NCBI RefSeq assembly: GCF_000151315.2
Contig: NW_011887293.1
Span: 1,482,258 to 1,546,257 of the forward strand
Source: Capsaspora owczarzaki ATCC 30864
Taxonomy: Eukaryota; Opisthokonta; Filasterea
DNA length: 64,000 nt
Direction of reading: 5' to 3'
The translations under genes and the position numbers were made by a program. Each line of letters opens with the position of its first letter. Within the stretch, counting starts at the first letter, position 1. Below, in pieces: positions 19,479 to 29,888 of the stretch. Below the pieces are notes generated by a model. The model saw only the letters and a list, made by a program, of their open reading frames with translations. It ran no database searches and was not told where the DNA came from.

Positions 19479-22005
19479 TTAAATCAAGCCTTGGCGGAGC
19501 AAGTCTTGGTGCGTCTTGAAGTTCATCACGTTGCCCAAACTGTCCTCAAACTCTTCGTCGACCATGGAAACAAACTTTTCCTTGTTCTTTTGCATTTGCA
19601 GCTTGTTCCAGACTGTGGGCGGCAGAACGAAAAGAAAAGGTGGATGGAGGATTAACGAAAAAAAAAAACAGTTAAAAACACAAAGCTGTGACACTTCACC
19701 CGAATTCTGATTTCTGAGCAAAATACTTACGGGCTCGTGCGTCGTCAATCTTGGTAACGTGCTGGAATGCCAGCGAATTGGGAATACCGATACGTCGCAT
19801 GCCGAATGCATGTCGCCATTCCTGTCGCAACGGGAAAACAGCAACAATCATTTTTTCACATTGATGAGCTGAACGGCTCTCGGGCCAACAACTCTGCCTG
19901 CTGCAGCTCGTTGGTGAAAAACCTACCTGGAAATGCCGTTGGAAAATCTTCGGTCCTCGGTAGGTGGCATCACCGCAAATTTCGCACTTGAATTCGAGGT
20001 TGAGGCCGTGAAGCTTGTAGAGCCAGTATGGGATTGGCTTGCCGTCCCAGCCCAGGGGCAAATTCTTGGGGTTGTAAATTGGCTTGTCTTCGCCGTCGTC
20101 TTCTTCCTCCTGCGGTTACCAAGTGAGCCAACCATCTTCCGACCCTCACAATACATCCTATATAAAAACCACGAGGACCATGCGAAACGCCTTCGTCTGG
20201 GGGGGGGGGGTCCTCACCTCATCAATCTCAATGGCATCGTCTTCTTGCTCTTGGTGCAACTCTTCGGCGGTCAAGGCTTGCTTGCGTTCGACGTTGATTC
20301 GAGTGGCCTCGCGTTGCTCGCCCAGCAACTCTGTCAAGCGATAGACAATGGCCTCCAAGGCAGCAATATCCTTGGTGGTGCTGACGTCCTGGGTGCTCTC
20401 GGACGCGGCTGCCGCAGCAATGCTGGCCATGCTGCCGGCAGTGTCGCCGCCTTGCTGTTGCTTTTGCAGCAGCTTCTGTTCGGCCTTCTTGTGATTTTTG
20501 CCCGAGAGATGGCCTTGGTAGACTGTTTGCTTGGGAAACCACTTTTCGCAGGCGTCGCAGTACACGGCGGTCGACGGCTCGGCGTTGTTGCGGTCGGCGT
20601 CGACGACTTGCGTGTTCCAGCCAATGAAGATGCCTCGTCGCCACTCGCTCTCGAAGGTGACAAGGGTGTCGCGGAAATCCGACTCGAGATCGTACAATGG
20701 GCGGATGCGCTTGTGAAAGTCGACCAGGTAGCTGCTCAGGCCGCTGAGGTAGTGCTTGAAGGACGCAGACAGCTTAATGTCCTTGGGAATGTCAAAGAGC
20801 TGGTCAAACAACTCGAGATACTGCAGATAGTCCAGGCGCTCAATGCGCTTGATGTTGATAAACTCGCTGTACTGTGCGTGCAAGTCCAGAAATTTGCCAG
20901 ACGCCTCCTCATCCGAGAAGGTCACGTAGTGCTCGAGCGGTCGGTTGATCCAGAGCGACGACGCCTTCTGCTGTGCTGCCTGCTCGTCCTCTGTCGCGAA
21001 AAAGTCGCGCTGATCCATGCCAAGGCTCATTGGCACGGCTTCCTGTGAATGCTGTGTTTTGCTGTCCCAGACCGGTTGCAGGAGCGGCGGTACCTCGGCC
21101 GCGGCTGCTGGCTTGGGCGGCGCCATTTCAAAATCGAGAAGCTCGACCGACTGGATGGGCGTAGGGGAAAAAAAGCAGAGAAGATCAACAACAATCGCGA
21201 TGAGATATACACAGGACGATTGGATCTGAGAGAATGGGCTCAAGAACACAAGAGAGAGAGAGACACAGAGATGACCAGCGGTTTTTACCTGCCCAGGATT
21301 ACGACGATGGGCATCTCGAATCGACCGTAGCCGATTGTAGAACTCGTCGATACCATTGACGCCTCCCATTAGAGCCAGTTCGTCGCGTCGTGCACTGAAC
21401 ACAACCAAGCAAAGTGTTTTGAGCACAAAAGTCGGTTAACCAGCCCGTCAGTTGTCGGATTCGACGGCTTTGGCCAAGTGTGGTCAAACCCACCCGCTCT
21501 CAAACAGCGTCCAAACACTCACCCATCTTCATCCGCATAGAGCTCGCTCAGCTGGCTGCTGCGTTGCTGGTAGCGCTCGAGCAGCTCCTTGACTTGGTGC
21601 TCGGCCAACGTCACTTCGCGAGGCTAATACAAAGCAAGCAAAATCAAAACCAACAAAAAAATGAAAATTAGCACAGTTTATCCATTCTCAGAGTTTTCAT
21701 CGATTCTCAGAGTGGTGGCTTGTTTGCATTGGATTTTGTATGGAGACCACAAAGGACGAGATCTCTGCCATTGTTCATGTTCAGGACCCGAACTCCCCCG
21801 AGCTCCCCGCCACCTCACGCAGCAGGACGCGGTGTGTGGATGGTCTGACTGGCTGTCTGGCTGGCTGGCTGGCTGGAGTGGGAGGAGGAAGGCAGCAACA
21901 ACTCACCGCTTTGCCGGCGTCTTGAAGTCGACGCGCCATGCCACGCTCGAGGCGATCGCGCTCTTCGTGCAGCCGCCGCTGTTGCTCGAGCAGCGAGAAC
22001 GACAT
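19479..22005 (-). CDS. SF3A3: Splicing factor 3A subunit 3 (SF3A3/SF3a60/Prp9)
   Basis: SF3A3 is part of the U2 snRNP SF3a complex that positions U2 at the branch site. Seven exons: 21907-22005, 21523-21623, 21289-21394, 20218-21150, 19927-20109, 19731-19821, 19479-19612. They are all in phase and give 548 residues (human 501). The N-terminus [19 protein letters not shown], the [12 protein letters not shown] core and the C-terminal block from [20 protein letters not shown] through the matrin-type finger [19 protein letters not shown] and [15 protein letters not shown] leave no doubt. Between them (about residues 355-385) is a second U1-type C2H2 finger, YCDACEKWF...[13 protein letters not shown]. 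As I recall it, human SF3A3 has a SAP-like motif in that region, while yeast Prp9 has two fingers. The donor of exon 4 is followed by a C10 run. Confidence 0.96.
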
Positions 22006-22361
22006 TGCTTGACTACGGTTGCGGAAGGGGGCGGGTGGGGTTAGGGTTAGGTGAAGTCTGAAGTGGCTTGGATCGACAGTCAAGTCACTGAACTACTCGT
22101 TGCTCTGTGCTGGTAAGACTGAGCGAATGCATCTGCACGGATTTAGATTGGGATGATGAACAAGCTAGAAATTCGACATCGAGAAATTAAAGCTTGGGGA
22201 AACACGCTTGGACGACTCGACTCGAAGGGTGCTCCAGGTGACTGAGAGCCATGTTCTCGGCAGCTCGGCCTCGTTTCAAGTCGTTTCAAGCGCGCACATT
22301 CACGATACAAATCCGCAATACTGACCATTAATCAATCACAAGCACCAGCATTGCTTCTTTT
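22006..22361. promoter_or_regulatory. Divergent promoter, SF3A3 / DUF924 gene
   Basis: A 356-base gap lies between opposite start codons. It contains two TTAGGG units near 22036-22047, just upstream of the SF3A3 start. No other motif is recognised. Confidence 0.45.
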
Positions 22362-23475
22362 ATGCCATGGTACCGTACCAGTCCTCTTTGGCGCTTTATG
22401 CCTGGTGCCGCCGCTCGCTCGTGCAATCTGCTCGCTCCATCCATCGCCATCGTCGCCATTGCGCTCCTGTCTGCTCTGTTTTACTCGTCATCATCAACTC
22501 TGTCTTCATTAGCCTCGGGTTCAGCAGTGACCAGTACGAGTCCGAATCCAGTCGCAGCGATGGCAAACCCTGCGAATCTCACTCAGCGAGTGCTTACGTG
22601 CTGGTTCCGCAACTGGGACCGCACGCCGCCGGTACCTGGCCCCATCATGTCCAAGTGGTTTGCTCGGGACGACCAGTTTGACCAGGAAATCAAGTAAGGG
22701 GCCCGCCGCCTGGTTTGCGCTCTGCAGCGTTGAAAATTTGCACGGCAACGCTTTTCTCAGAATTACTCAGATACATCATTGGCTTTTGCACAGATCAAAC
22801 TTTGAGAGCGACGTGATTGCTGCTGGCAAAGGCGCATTCGATGGTATGACCTTTGGCTTTTTCGTTCAGTGTTCAAACATCCAACTTGTTTGGAGACTAA
22901 CTGTTTTGAGCTTGAGCTTGCAACAGACGTCGCTGCGAAGAGTGCGAATGATGCACTTGCAGTTGCAATTCTGCTCGACCAATTCCCGCGAAACGCCTTC
23001 CGCGGAACTGCCCAGGCCTTTGCGTTTGACCAGAAGGCGCGAGAAATTGTCTTCCGCGCGCTGGATGCCGGCTTTGATGCGCACGTGCACCCTGTCGAGC
23101 GACAATTCTTTTATCTCGTGCTCATGCACCACGAGAATCTTGAATCGCAGCAACGCTGTGTCCAGCTCGAAGAGAAGCTGTCTCGAGAGCACGGAGAAGT
23201 GGTAACGTTTGATGTGCACTCGTCATGTTCTGTCAAGTTGGCCCCCCCCCCGCCTCTCGCCTCTCATTGGGTCTTTTTTTCCTACATTGTTGCTACGTGC
23301 CTTTTTGACGTCTGTCCTTCAACAGTACCCATTCCTGAAGCACGCAGTCTCGTTTGCCAAAGACCACGCGAATGTCATTGAACGTTTTGGGCGCTTCCCG
23401 TCGCGAAACGCTGTTCTCGGCCGCGAATCCACTGCTGAAGAAAAGACCTTCCTCGAGTCGCACAAGGGATGGTGA
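22362..23475 (+). CDS. DUF924 family protein
   Basis: Four exons, 22362-22693, 22794-22843, 22927-23201 and 23326-23475, keep frame and give 268 residues. The DUF924 fold is a TPR-like helical protein found in bacteria and eukaryotes with no settled function. The hallmark motifs are all here: LTCWF near the start, WFARDDQFDQEI, AVAILLDQFPRNAFRGT, AFAFD, ERQFFYLVLMHHENLESQQRC, and the ending ERFGRFPSRNAVLGRESTAEE. Before the domain are about 65 residues including the hydrophobic SIAIVAIALLSALFYSS, which could be a signal anchor or part of an organelle-targeting leader. An alternative start at ATG 22560 would give a leaderless protein like the bacterial ones. The stop lies 208 bases before THOC1. 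Confidence 0.9.
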
Positions 23476-23683
23476 TTGGATTTCGTTCCAGTGCTCTGCT
23501 GAGGTGTTTTTGTCCACGAGAACGTAAAGTTCATGTTGAACCTGTGAACATTTTCGTCCTTCTGATCATAACAATTCCTGTTTCCCACCCCAGCGAACTC
23601 TTTCTGAGCTTCTCGGTGCTATTTGACATTGCTACTGTGCTTGTTGCCATTGTCAGTCCTTTTTCCATCTGGTTTCAGTCAGA

Positions 23684-26453
23684 ATGACCATTTCGTTCAA
23701 TAGCGAACGAGCTGCGATTCAAGTAAGATCAAAAGTCATACCATAAATAACCTGACGATGCTTTACTTGCTCAATTGTCAAGAATAGAGACAGAGATGGG
23801 AGAGAGAGCGTAAATACCAACAGTGACCATTTTGTTGCTTCGGCAGTGAACTTCTTAGTATCGCCACCTTGTTTCTTGTTCGCTTTCATTACCATCGTCG
23901 TTCACTCAAACTCGCTGCTGCTTTTTGCCTTGTCCTCATCCTCGCTTTGCCGCTTTCTCCCAGGCACTGCTCGCGCCAGTCACTTCTCCGGCGGCCTCGC
24001 CAGCAAGCCTCGTCAATGCGATCGTCGCGCACTGCAACGCTGCCCGCCGATCATCGACAGCGCTGCCATTGCTCCCTTCGTACGAGTCGCTGCGTGCTCA
24101 GCCAGCGTCAAAGACAAGCCAGGCTCAGCCCACGCCAGCCACGCCAGCCACGCCAGCAGGGTCGACCCAAGCACAGGTGGATCCGTTTCAGGCAGTGAGG
24201 CAGCTCGCAATGGACCAGGCGTTCCGAGACGCACTCGCCGCCATCCTCACCAAGCACGCAAGGACGACTGCAGATGCGTTGGCGAGCGGCGGACTGGCTG
24301 TCTCAGAGACGGCGACCGATGCGACGGTGGCGACGATCGGACTGCTGCTGGACACGGCACTCGAGTGCTCGAGGAGATCCGTCCTGACCAGCAGCATCCC
24401 GCTGGCACTGCTGACGGACGCGCTCGACTCGCTCACGCTGGATGTGTGCGACAAGCTGTTCGACCTGGTCGAGCACAGGCAGACCGACCCGTCGTGGACG
24501 AGCACCGTGTTTAGCACGTCTGCAGCCCCGCCATCCGCGACTCCGGGCGTCCCGGCGCCCACTGTCATTCGCGGCACGTTTGCAACCAATCTCCAAATCC
24601 TGCAGTTGTGCAACGAGCTCTTGAGGCGTCTCAGCAAGACGCAGGACACGGTCTTTTGCGGTCGCATCCTCACCTTCCTTTGCAGCGTCTTCCCACTCTC
24701 TGAAAAATCGGGGTTGAACATTGCAGGTGCCTTCAACGGCAGCAGCGCTTTGGATTTCCTTGACGAAGGTGAGTGGAAACCCCCTACTCTTTTCAAAAGG
24801 ATCGTTCTCGTGCGTCGAACTCATGCCGTTTTGTCTTTTTGTCTTTTTTGTCTTTTTGTCTTTTTGTGTCTATTTGTCTTTTTGTCTCTGTCTTTTTGCC
24901 TTTTTGTTTTGTGTGCGTCTGCAGAATCAGCCGACGAAGTTTCGTCGACAACAGAGGAAATCCATCGCTCGTTCTGGTCCCTGCAACCCTTCTTTTCCAA
25001 TCCCAACTCGTGCTTTACCGCGGATGCCTGGCTGAGTGTCACCAAAGCGGTCACCACTGTGTTGAGCACTTTTGCCTCACAGCCGTTAACATCTTCTTCC
25101 TCGGATGGTGAACGATCTGCAGCCTCTTCTTCCTCTTCTTCCTCATCGTCGCGCTCCAGCAAATCATCTCACCATCACCACCACCACAGCTCACACTCGA
25201 GCATTCCTGCAATCCAGTCTGCCGTGGCTCCCAGTGCGCCCGCTCACCAGAGCGATGACTTTTTCTTTCCCAAGTTTCTCACAAGCAAGCGGCTCTTCCA
25301 ACTGCAGCTCAACGACTCCACCTTCAGGAGGCACATGCTGGTGCAAATCCTCATCATTTTCCAATACCTCGCGGTTCCAAGCAAGGCTCGCAAGACGCTT
25401 GTTCTGAAGGACGACCAGCTCAAGCTGCTTTTCGAATTGCGCGACAAGACCATGGCCGCGCTTCGCGCTGTTCCCCCACACGGTGCCGTGTTTGCAGCAG
25501 CCGTCGGCCAGGTTCTCGAGTCCGAGCTCGACTGGAACACATGGAAGAACGAGTCCTGCCCACCCTTCGAGCGAGCGCCAGATAGCACTGTCATTGTTGG
25601 CCATCTCCCCATCGCCAGTGCTGCAGATGCCGTGTCGCAGCCCAACGCTGGATCGCTGGCACAATCTCGCAAGCGCGCCCATGACCAGGTGGATGAGAAC
25701 TCTGAGGATCCCACGGCTGCCCGCCACATTGCCAAAAAGCTCACGTCTGATGGCCGTGTTCCGAGCAGCAGCTCGTCCGGCTCTGGACCCGTGCGCATGG
25801 GCCAGAAAGACCTGACCGCCTTGTGGAATGCCAACGACGAGTCGCTTGCTTCGCTCCAGGGTGTCGACCGCCGCTTCATTCCGGATCCCGATGCCTTCTT
25901 TGAGGAAGCCATTGAGCAGATGGACCCGGATGCTCAAATTGATAAGGTCTACTGGAAGATTGGCGATGAGCTCTTTGCGTGGCGATCGCTGCGTTTGCTT
26001 GCCCGCACTCGCCTGCATCTGTTCCAACTGGCCGCGGCCCTGCCGAAAGCCGATGCTGACAAGAGCAAAACCGACAGCAAGCCAGACACTTCCAAGGTTG
26101 TTGCCGAATTCCTTGTTCAAAAGCTGCGTGACGAAAAGTACCCGCCGCCGCCGCCGCCTCCTCCGCCCGCGGTGTCGGCATCAGCACCAGCAGCAACAAC
26201 CACCTCAGAGAACGCGGGCTCTTCCGCCACTACGCACGCAGCTGGGTCGGAAGGATCGGCGCCGATGGAAACGGATACCGACAACACCGCTGCACCCGCT
26301 CCCACGAACGAATCAACGGCCACAACGACAGATGATACCGAAGATGAATTTGAAAAGTACATGCGGACGCAGCGAGAGCAAACGGAATCGAAGACGGAAC
26401 CGAAAGCACCAGCTCCCGCTGATGGCGAGGAGGCCGCTCCTATGCAAAGCTGA
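23684..26453 (+). CDS. THOC1: THO complex subunit 1 (THOC1/HPR1)
   Basis: THOC1 is a core subunit of the nuclear THO complex, which couples transcription elongation to mRNP assembly and export and limits R-loops. Three exons, 23684-23722, 23964-24768 and 24925-26453, in frame, give 790 residues. The tiny first exon (13 codons, MTISFNSERAAIQ, donor GTAAGA) was found by eye; without it the main frame has no early ATG. Family blocks: CNELLRRLSKTQDTVFCGRI, FPLSEKSGLN, SFWSLQPFF, FPKFLTSKRLFQLQLNDSTFRRH, WNTWKNESCP, FFEEAIEQMDPD, and WRSLRLLARTRLHLF. Insertions include a Ser run with six His. The C-terminal quarter is a poly-Pro stretch and acidic low-complexity sequence where animal THOC1 has a death domain, which I do not see here. 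Confidence 0.94.
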
Positions 26454-26701
26454 TCGCAACAGCCGGTGCTTGTAGCTGTTGTGTCTCATGACTGTTTTGT
26501 TTGACAACGAGTCCAAGAGGGACATGACCGCTTGTCTTTGAACGAATCTCCATATCTCATTCGGGTTTTTAGAAAATCTTGCAACGTTTTCCACTCTTCC
26601 TTTCCACTCGTCTTTTGTTTTTTGATTTCGAGAGGAAACAAAACTCCATCCAATTCAAACCCTTTGATTGATTCTTACCTCTTTTGTCCATTAACAACAC
26701 A

Positions 26702-28870
26702 ATGAGCACAATGTTGGAAAGTCCCCCTGTTTCTACAAGCAAACGCCGCGCGTCTTCGCCAGCTGGCTACAACTCTCTGCCGCAACATTCACACTCCCAC
26801 TTGGCAAAGCGGGTTCGTTCCCAGGTGGCGAAACCGAGCCAATTCCAAAAGCTTCCTGTTACGGTTTTGTCCGGATTCTTGGGCGGTAAGTTCTTTCCCT
26901 CTCTCTCTCTTACGGTTTTGTCCGGATTCTTGGGCGGTAAGTTCTTTCCCTCTCTCTCTCTCTCTCTCATGTCAAAAGTCTACTGTCCTTGTCGGTCGGT
27001 CGGTCGCCATTTTCTTGTCCTTTGTTTCGCACACACTAGGAAGTGATAGCGAGAGTCTGGTGTTGATGTATTCAAAGAAGCGGGAAAAAAAAATCCCATC
27101 GAAACCAAAAAGGCGATCTTTTTCGTTCTGCGTTTTGATTGGGCGCGTTCCGAAATGTGCTGTTTGGAGACGAGTCTCGAATTCTCACGTGGCGCTCCCT
27201 TGTCCAATCAAACGCAGCCGGCAAAACGACCCTCCTCAACCATGTGCTCAACAACCGCGAGGGCCTGAAGGTGGCTGTGATTGTGAACGACATGTCCGAG
27301 GTCAACATTGACATTCAGCTCGTCCAACGCGGTAAGTGAACCACTCGACCATGCAAGCAAACAGAAGCCATCTGCAATGCCCATGTAAATCACCTTGAGT
27401 CTAATGTGCTAACTGCAATTCATTGGGGCATAATGAATCAATAGGCGAGGCGTCACTCAGCAAAGTGGACGAACAGCTGGTCGAGATGACGAATGGCTGC
27501 ATTTGCTGCACCTTGCGCGAGGACTTGCTTGTGGAGATTTCAAAGCTGGCCAAGGCCGGCAAGTTTGATTACTTGCTGATTGAGTCGTCCGGTGAGGAAC
27601 CGCCTCTGGCAATCTGTATCTATTGATTCGGGGCGACATCCAGAAAAGCTGAATGTTTTTGTTTTGGTTTTTTTTGTTTTGTTTTTCGTCGTTTTGGATT
27701 TTGTCTCGTTCCTCAACAAGGCATCTCGGAGCCACTGCCGGTCGCAGAGACCTTCACCTTCAAGGACAAGCGTGGCAAGTCCCTGGGCGACGTGGCATAC
27801 CTGGACACGATGGTCACGGTGGTGGACAGCCACAACTTTCTGAAGGACTTCCACTCGGTCGACACGCTCAAAAAGCGCGAAATGCAGGCGTCGGACAAGG
27901 ACGCTCGCACAATCGTCGACCTGCTCACGGACCAGATCGAGTTTGCCAACGTCATCGTTCTGAACAAGACTTCGATGCTGACTCCCAGCGAGCAGGTCAA
28001 GCTGGCGGGCATTGTTCACCACCTGAATCCGGACGCGAAAATCATCCCGACAGACAACAGCGTGGTGGCCAGCAATGCCATTCTCAACACGGGTCTGTTC
28101 TCGATGGAGAAGGCCGAAGAGGCACCCGGCTGGTTGAAGGAGATTCGAGGCCAGCATGTGCCGGAAACTGTCGAGTACGGCATTTCTAGCTTTGTCCTGC
28201 GCTCGCGCAAGCCGTTCCACCCTCAACGACTCCATGACCTGCTGCGAGACGAATCTGCAATGCAGTCCGTCATCCGCTCCAAAGGGTTTTTCTGGCTGGC
28301 CAACGACATGAAGTTCAACTACATCTGGAACCAGGCCGGGCGCCTGGGTTCGTTCATCCGCGGAGCTCACTGGTTTGCCGTCCAGGACAAGAAGAACTGG
28401 CCCAAGGGCACCAAGGAGAAGCAGGCCATCTTGAAGTCATGGCACCCCAAGTTTGGCGATCGTCGCCAAGAGATGGTGTTTATTGGCCAGATGGACAAGG
28501 AGACGGTAAGAGGCGGAGCATGTGTGACATGTGATATTCATCATCGGATGTGATGAGGTCCAATCTAGTCGATGCAACAGGCTCATGTGGTGATGAGCTT
28601 ATTGTTTGCGTGGTTGGCGATGCTGGTTGTTAGGTTCTTGCTGCGTTGGAGGCGTGTTTGTTGACCAACGAGGAGCTGGCTCAAGGCCCTGAAGTCTGGC
28701 GCACCTACGAAAATCCGATGATGTCGCTGCTGACGCGCGAAGAAGACGAGAGTGATTGGAGCGATGAGGACGTGCTCGAAGAGGAGATTGGCGTCACCCG
28801 CGAGCAGGATCATCCCGAGACCGCGGATGACGACGACAAGTGCGATCGTATGGATGTGGACGACGCATAA
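26702..28870 (+). CDS. COG0523/CobW-family GTPase, probable metal chaperone
   Basis: COG0523 proteins are G3E GTPases that deliver zinc or other metals to client enzymes. Five exons, 26702-26885, 27218-27331, 27445-27591, 27721-28505 and 28634-28870, in frame, give 488 residues. The P-loop [13 protein letters not shown] is split by intron 1 after the first base of its Ala codon. Next come the switch region [14 protein letters not shown], the metal-binding [12 protein letters not shown] (GCxCC type), the [16 protein letters not shown] block, a C-terminal CobW domain with SRKPFHP, and an acidic tail. The base-specificity motif reads NKTS, not the usual NKxD. The end of exon 1 with its donor is tandemly duplicated (26860-26961). 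The protein is longer than bacterial YjiA. The client is unknown. Confidence 0.92.
26860..26961 (+). repeat. 51-base in-frame tandem duplication across a splice donor
   Basis: Two copies (26860-26910 and 26911-26961) of a unit that contains the last codons of CobW exon 1, the GTAAGTTC donor and the start of the intron including a CT run. The copies are near identical through the donor. Use of the first donor gives the normal P-loop. Use of the second inserts 17 residues in frame without a stop. Confidence 0.92.
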
Positions 28871-29578
28871 TCTGTATGTGTGCATGTGGTGTGCTATTGT
28901 GGTGGTCGTTTCGCTTCAAGCAAGCAAGGCGATGGCGAGAATTTTGATTGTTTTCCGTTATTTGCATGTGCTATTCTATGATGCCCTTCCTCAAGAGAGT
29001 GCAATACAGTACATGGTTGGGTTTCCATTCTGGTTGAGAATTTAGAGTCTTGGATGTTGCACGGACTGACGACGTCCAAACGACAGACGAGAAGGGTTTG
29101 AAGTTGATCATCGCGGCAATAATGGAAGGAGTCCGATCTGATTCTCAAACCATAAGCGACCCTGATCTCTTCACAATGCCGTTTTGCAACTGCACTTGCT
29201 CCATCCAACTCGAGACCTGTCAAAATCGGCGTCAGTCTTGTTTTGGGTTGCATGCCAATTTTGACAGTTCTCAAAACTCGCTCGAGATGGCTTTCGCAGG
29301 TACCTCGCTTCACACCATCGCCCAACCCCGCCCAATCTCATGCTATATCTGTCCAGTTGGTGTTGAATCTGCTTGCCAATTCTGAGGCTGTGTGTCCGAT
29401 GGCGCCCGTTGAGACTCGACCGCATGTCGTTTCACTTTTGGCGCGTCTCGCTCCTCTCGTCCTGCTTTTGCCCCCTTCGCTGTGATGTGCATTGTGTCAC
29501 TTCTCTTCGAGTCATTGACCACGCTGCTCGCCGATGCCACAGCAACGAAACAGCGAAAGCAAACGCAACGCAACCCCA

Positions 29579-29615
<37 letters not shown>

Positions 29616-29888
29616 CGCGGGAAATCCGTTTTGTTCGTTTGCAGCGTTTTGCAAAGTCGGTCCTTTCTTTGTTGCTCGCGCCTTTTCGACGCTTTTTGCA
29701 GTTGACCTATTGAACTATGGCGCTTTTCTCCAACGTTTCGACTACTTGCGGGATGTGCCTAACCCTATCGCTGACCCGACTTTGGTGCAATCGGCGACTG
29801 AGCAGCTGATGACATTGAACTGAGGGCGCCCACTTTGCTCACTCGCATCGAACCTCAACTCCCCTGCTCTTGGACAGACTTGCGCTTT
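28871..29888. other. 1 kb gap before TOPBP1
   Basis: This holds the 3' UTR of the CobW gene and the promoter of TOPBP1. A poly-A run of about 29 bases starts at 29585. TOPBP1 probably has a short first coding exon here: its first recognised exon can be read back past ATG 29889 to an acceptor at 29875-29876 with one unpaired codon base. I could not choose a convincing ATG and donor. Confidence 0.5.

Noticed and set aside
19933-21048. A 371-codon plus-strand ORF
   Set aside because: It is antisense to SF3A3 exons 4-5 and encodes Leu/Ala/Gln-rich nonsense; the minus strand carries the conserved protein.
22036-22047. TTAGGG repeats upstream of SF3A3
   Set aside because: Only two units inside gene space, so not a telomere; kept as a curiosity in a promoter.
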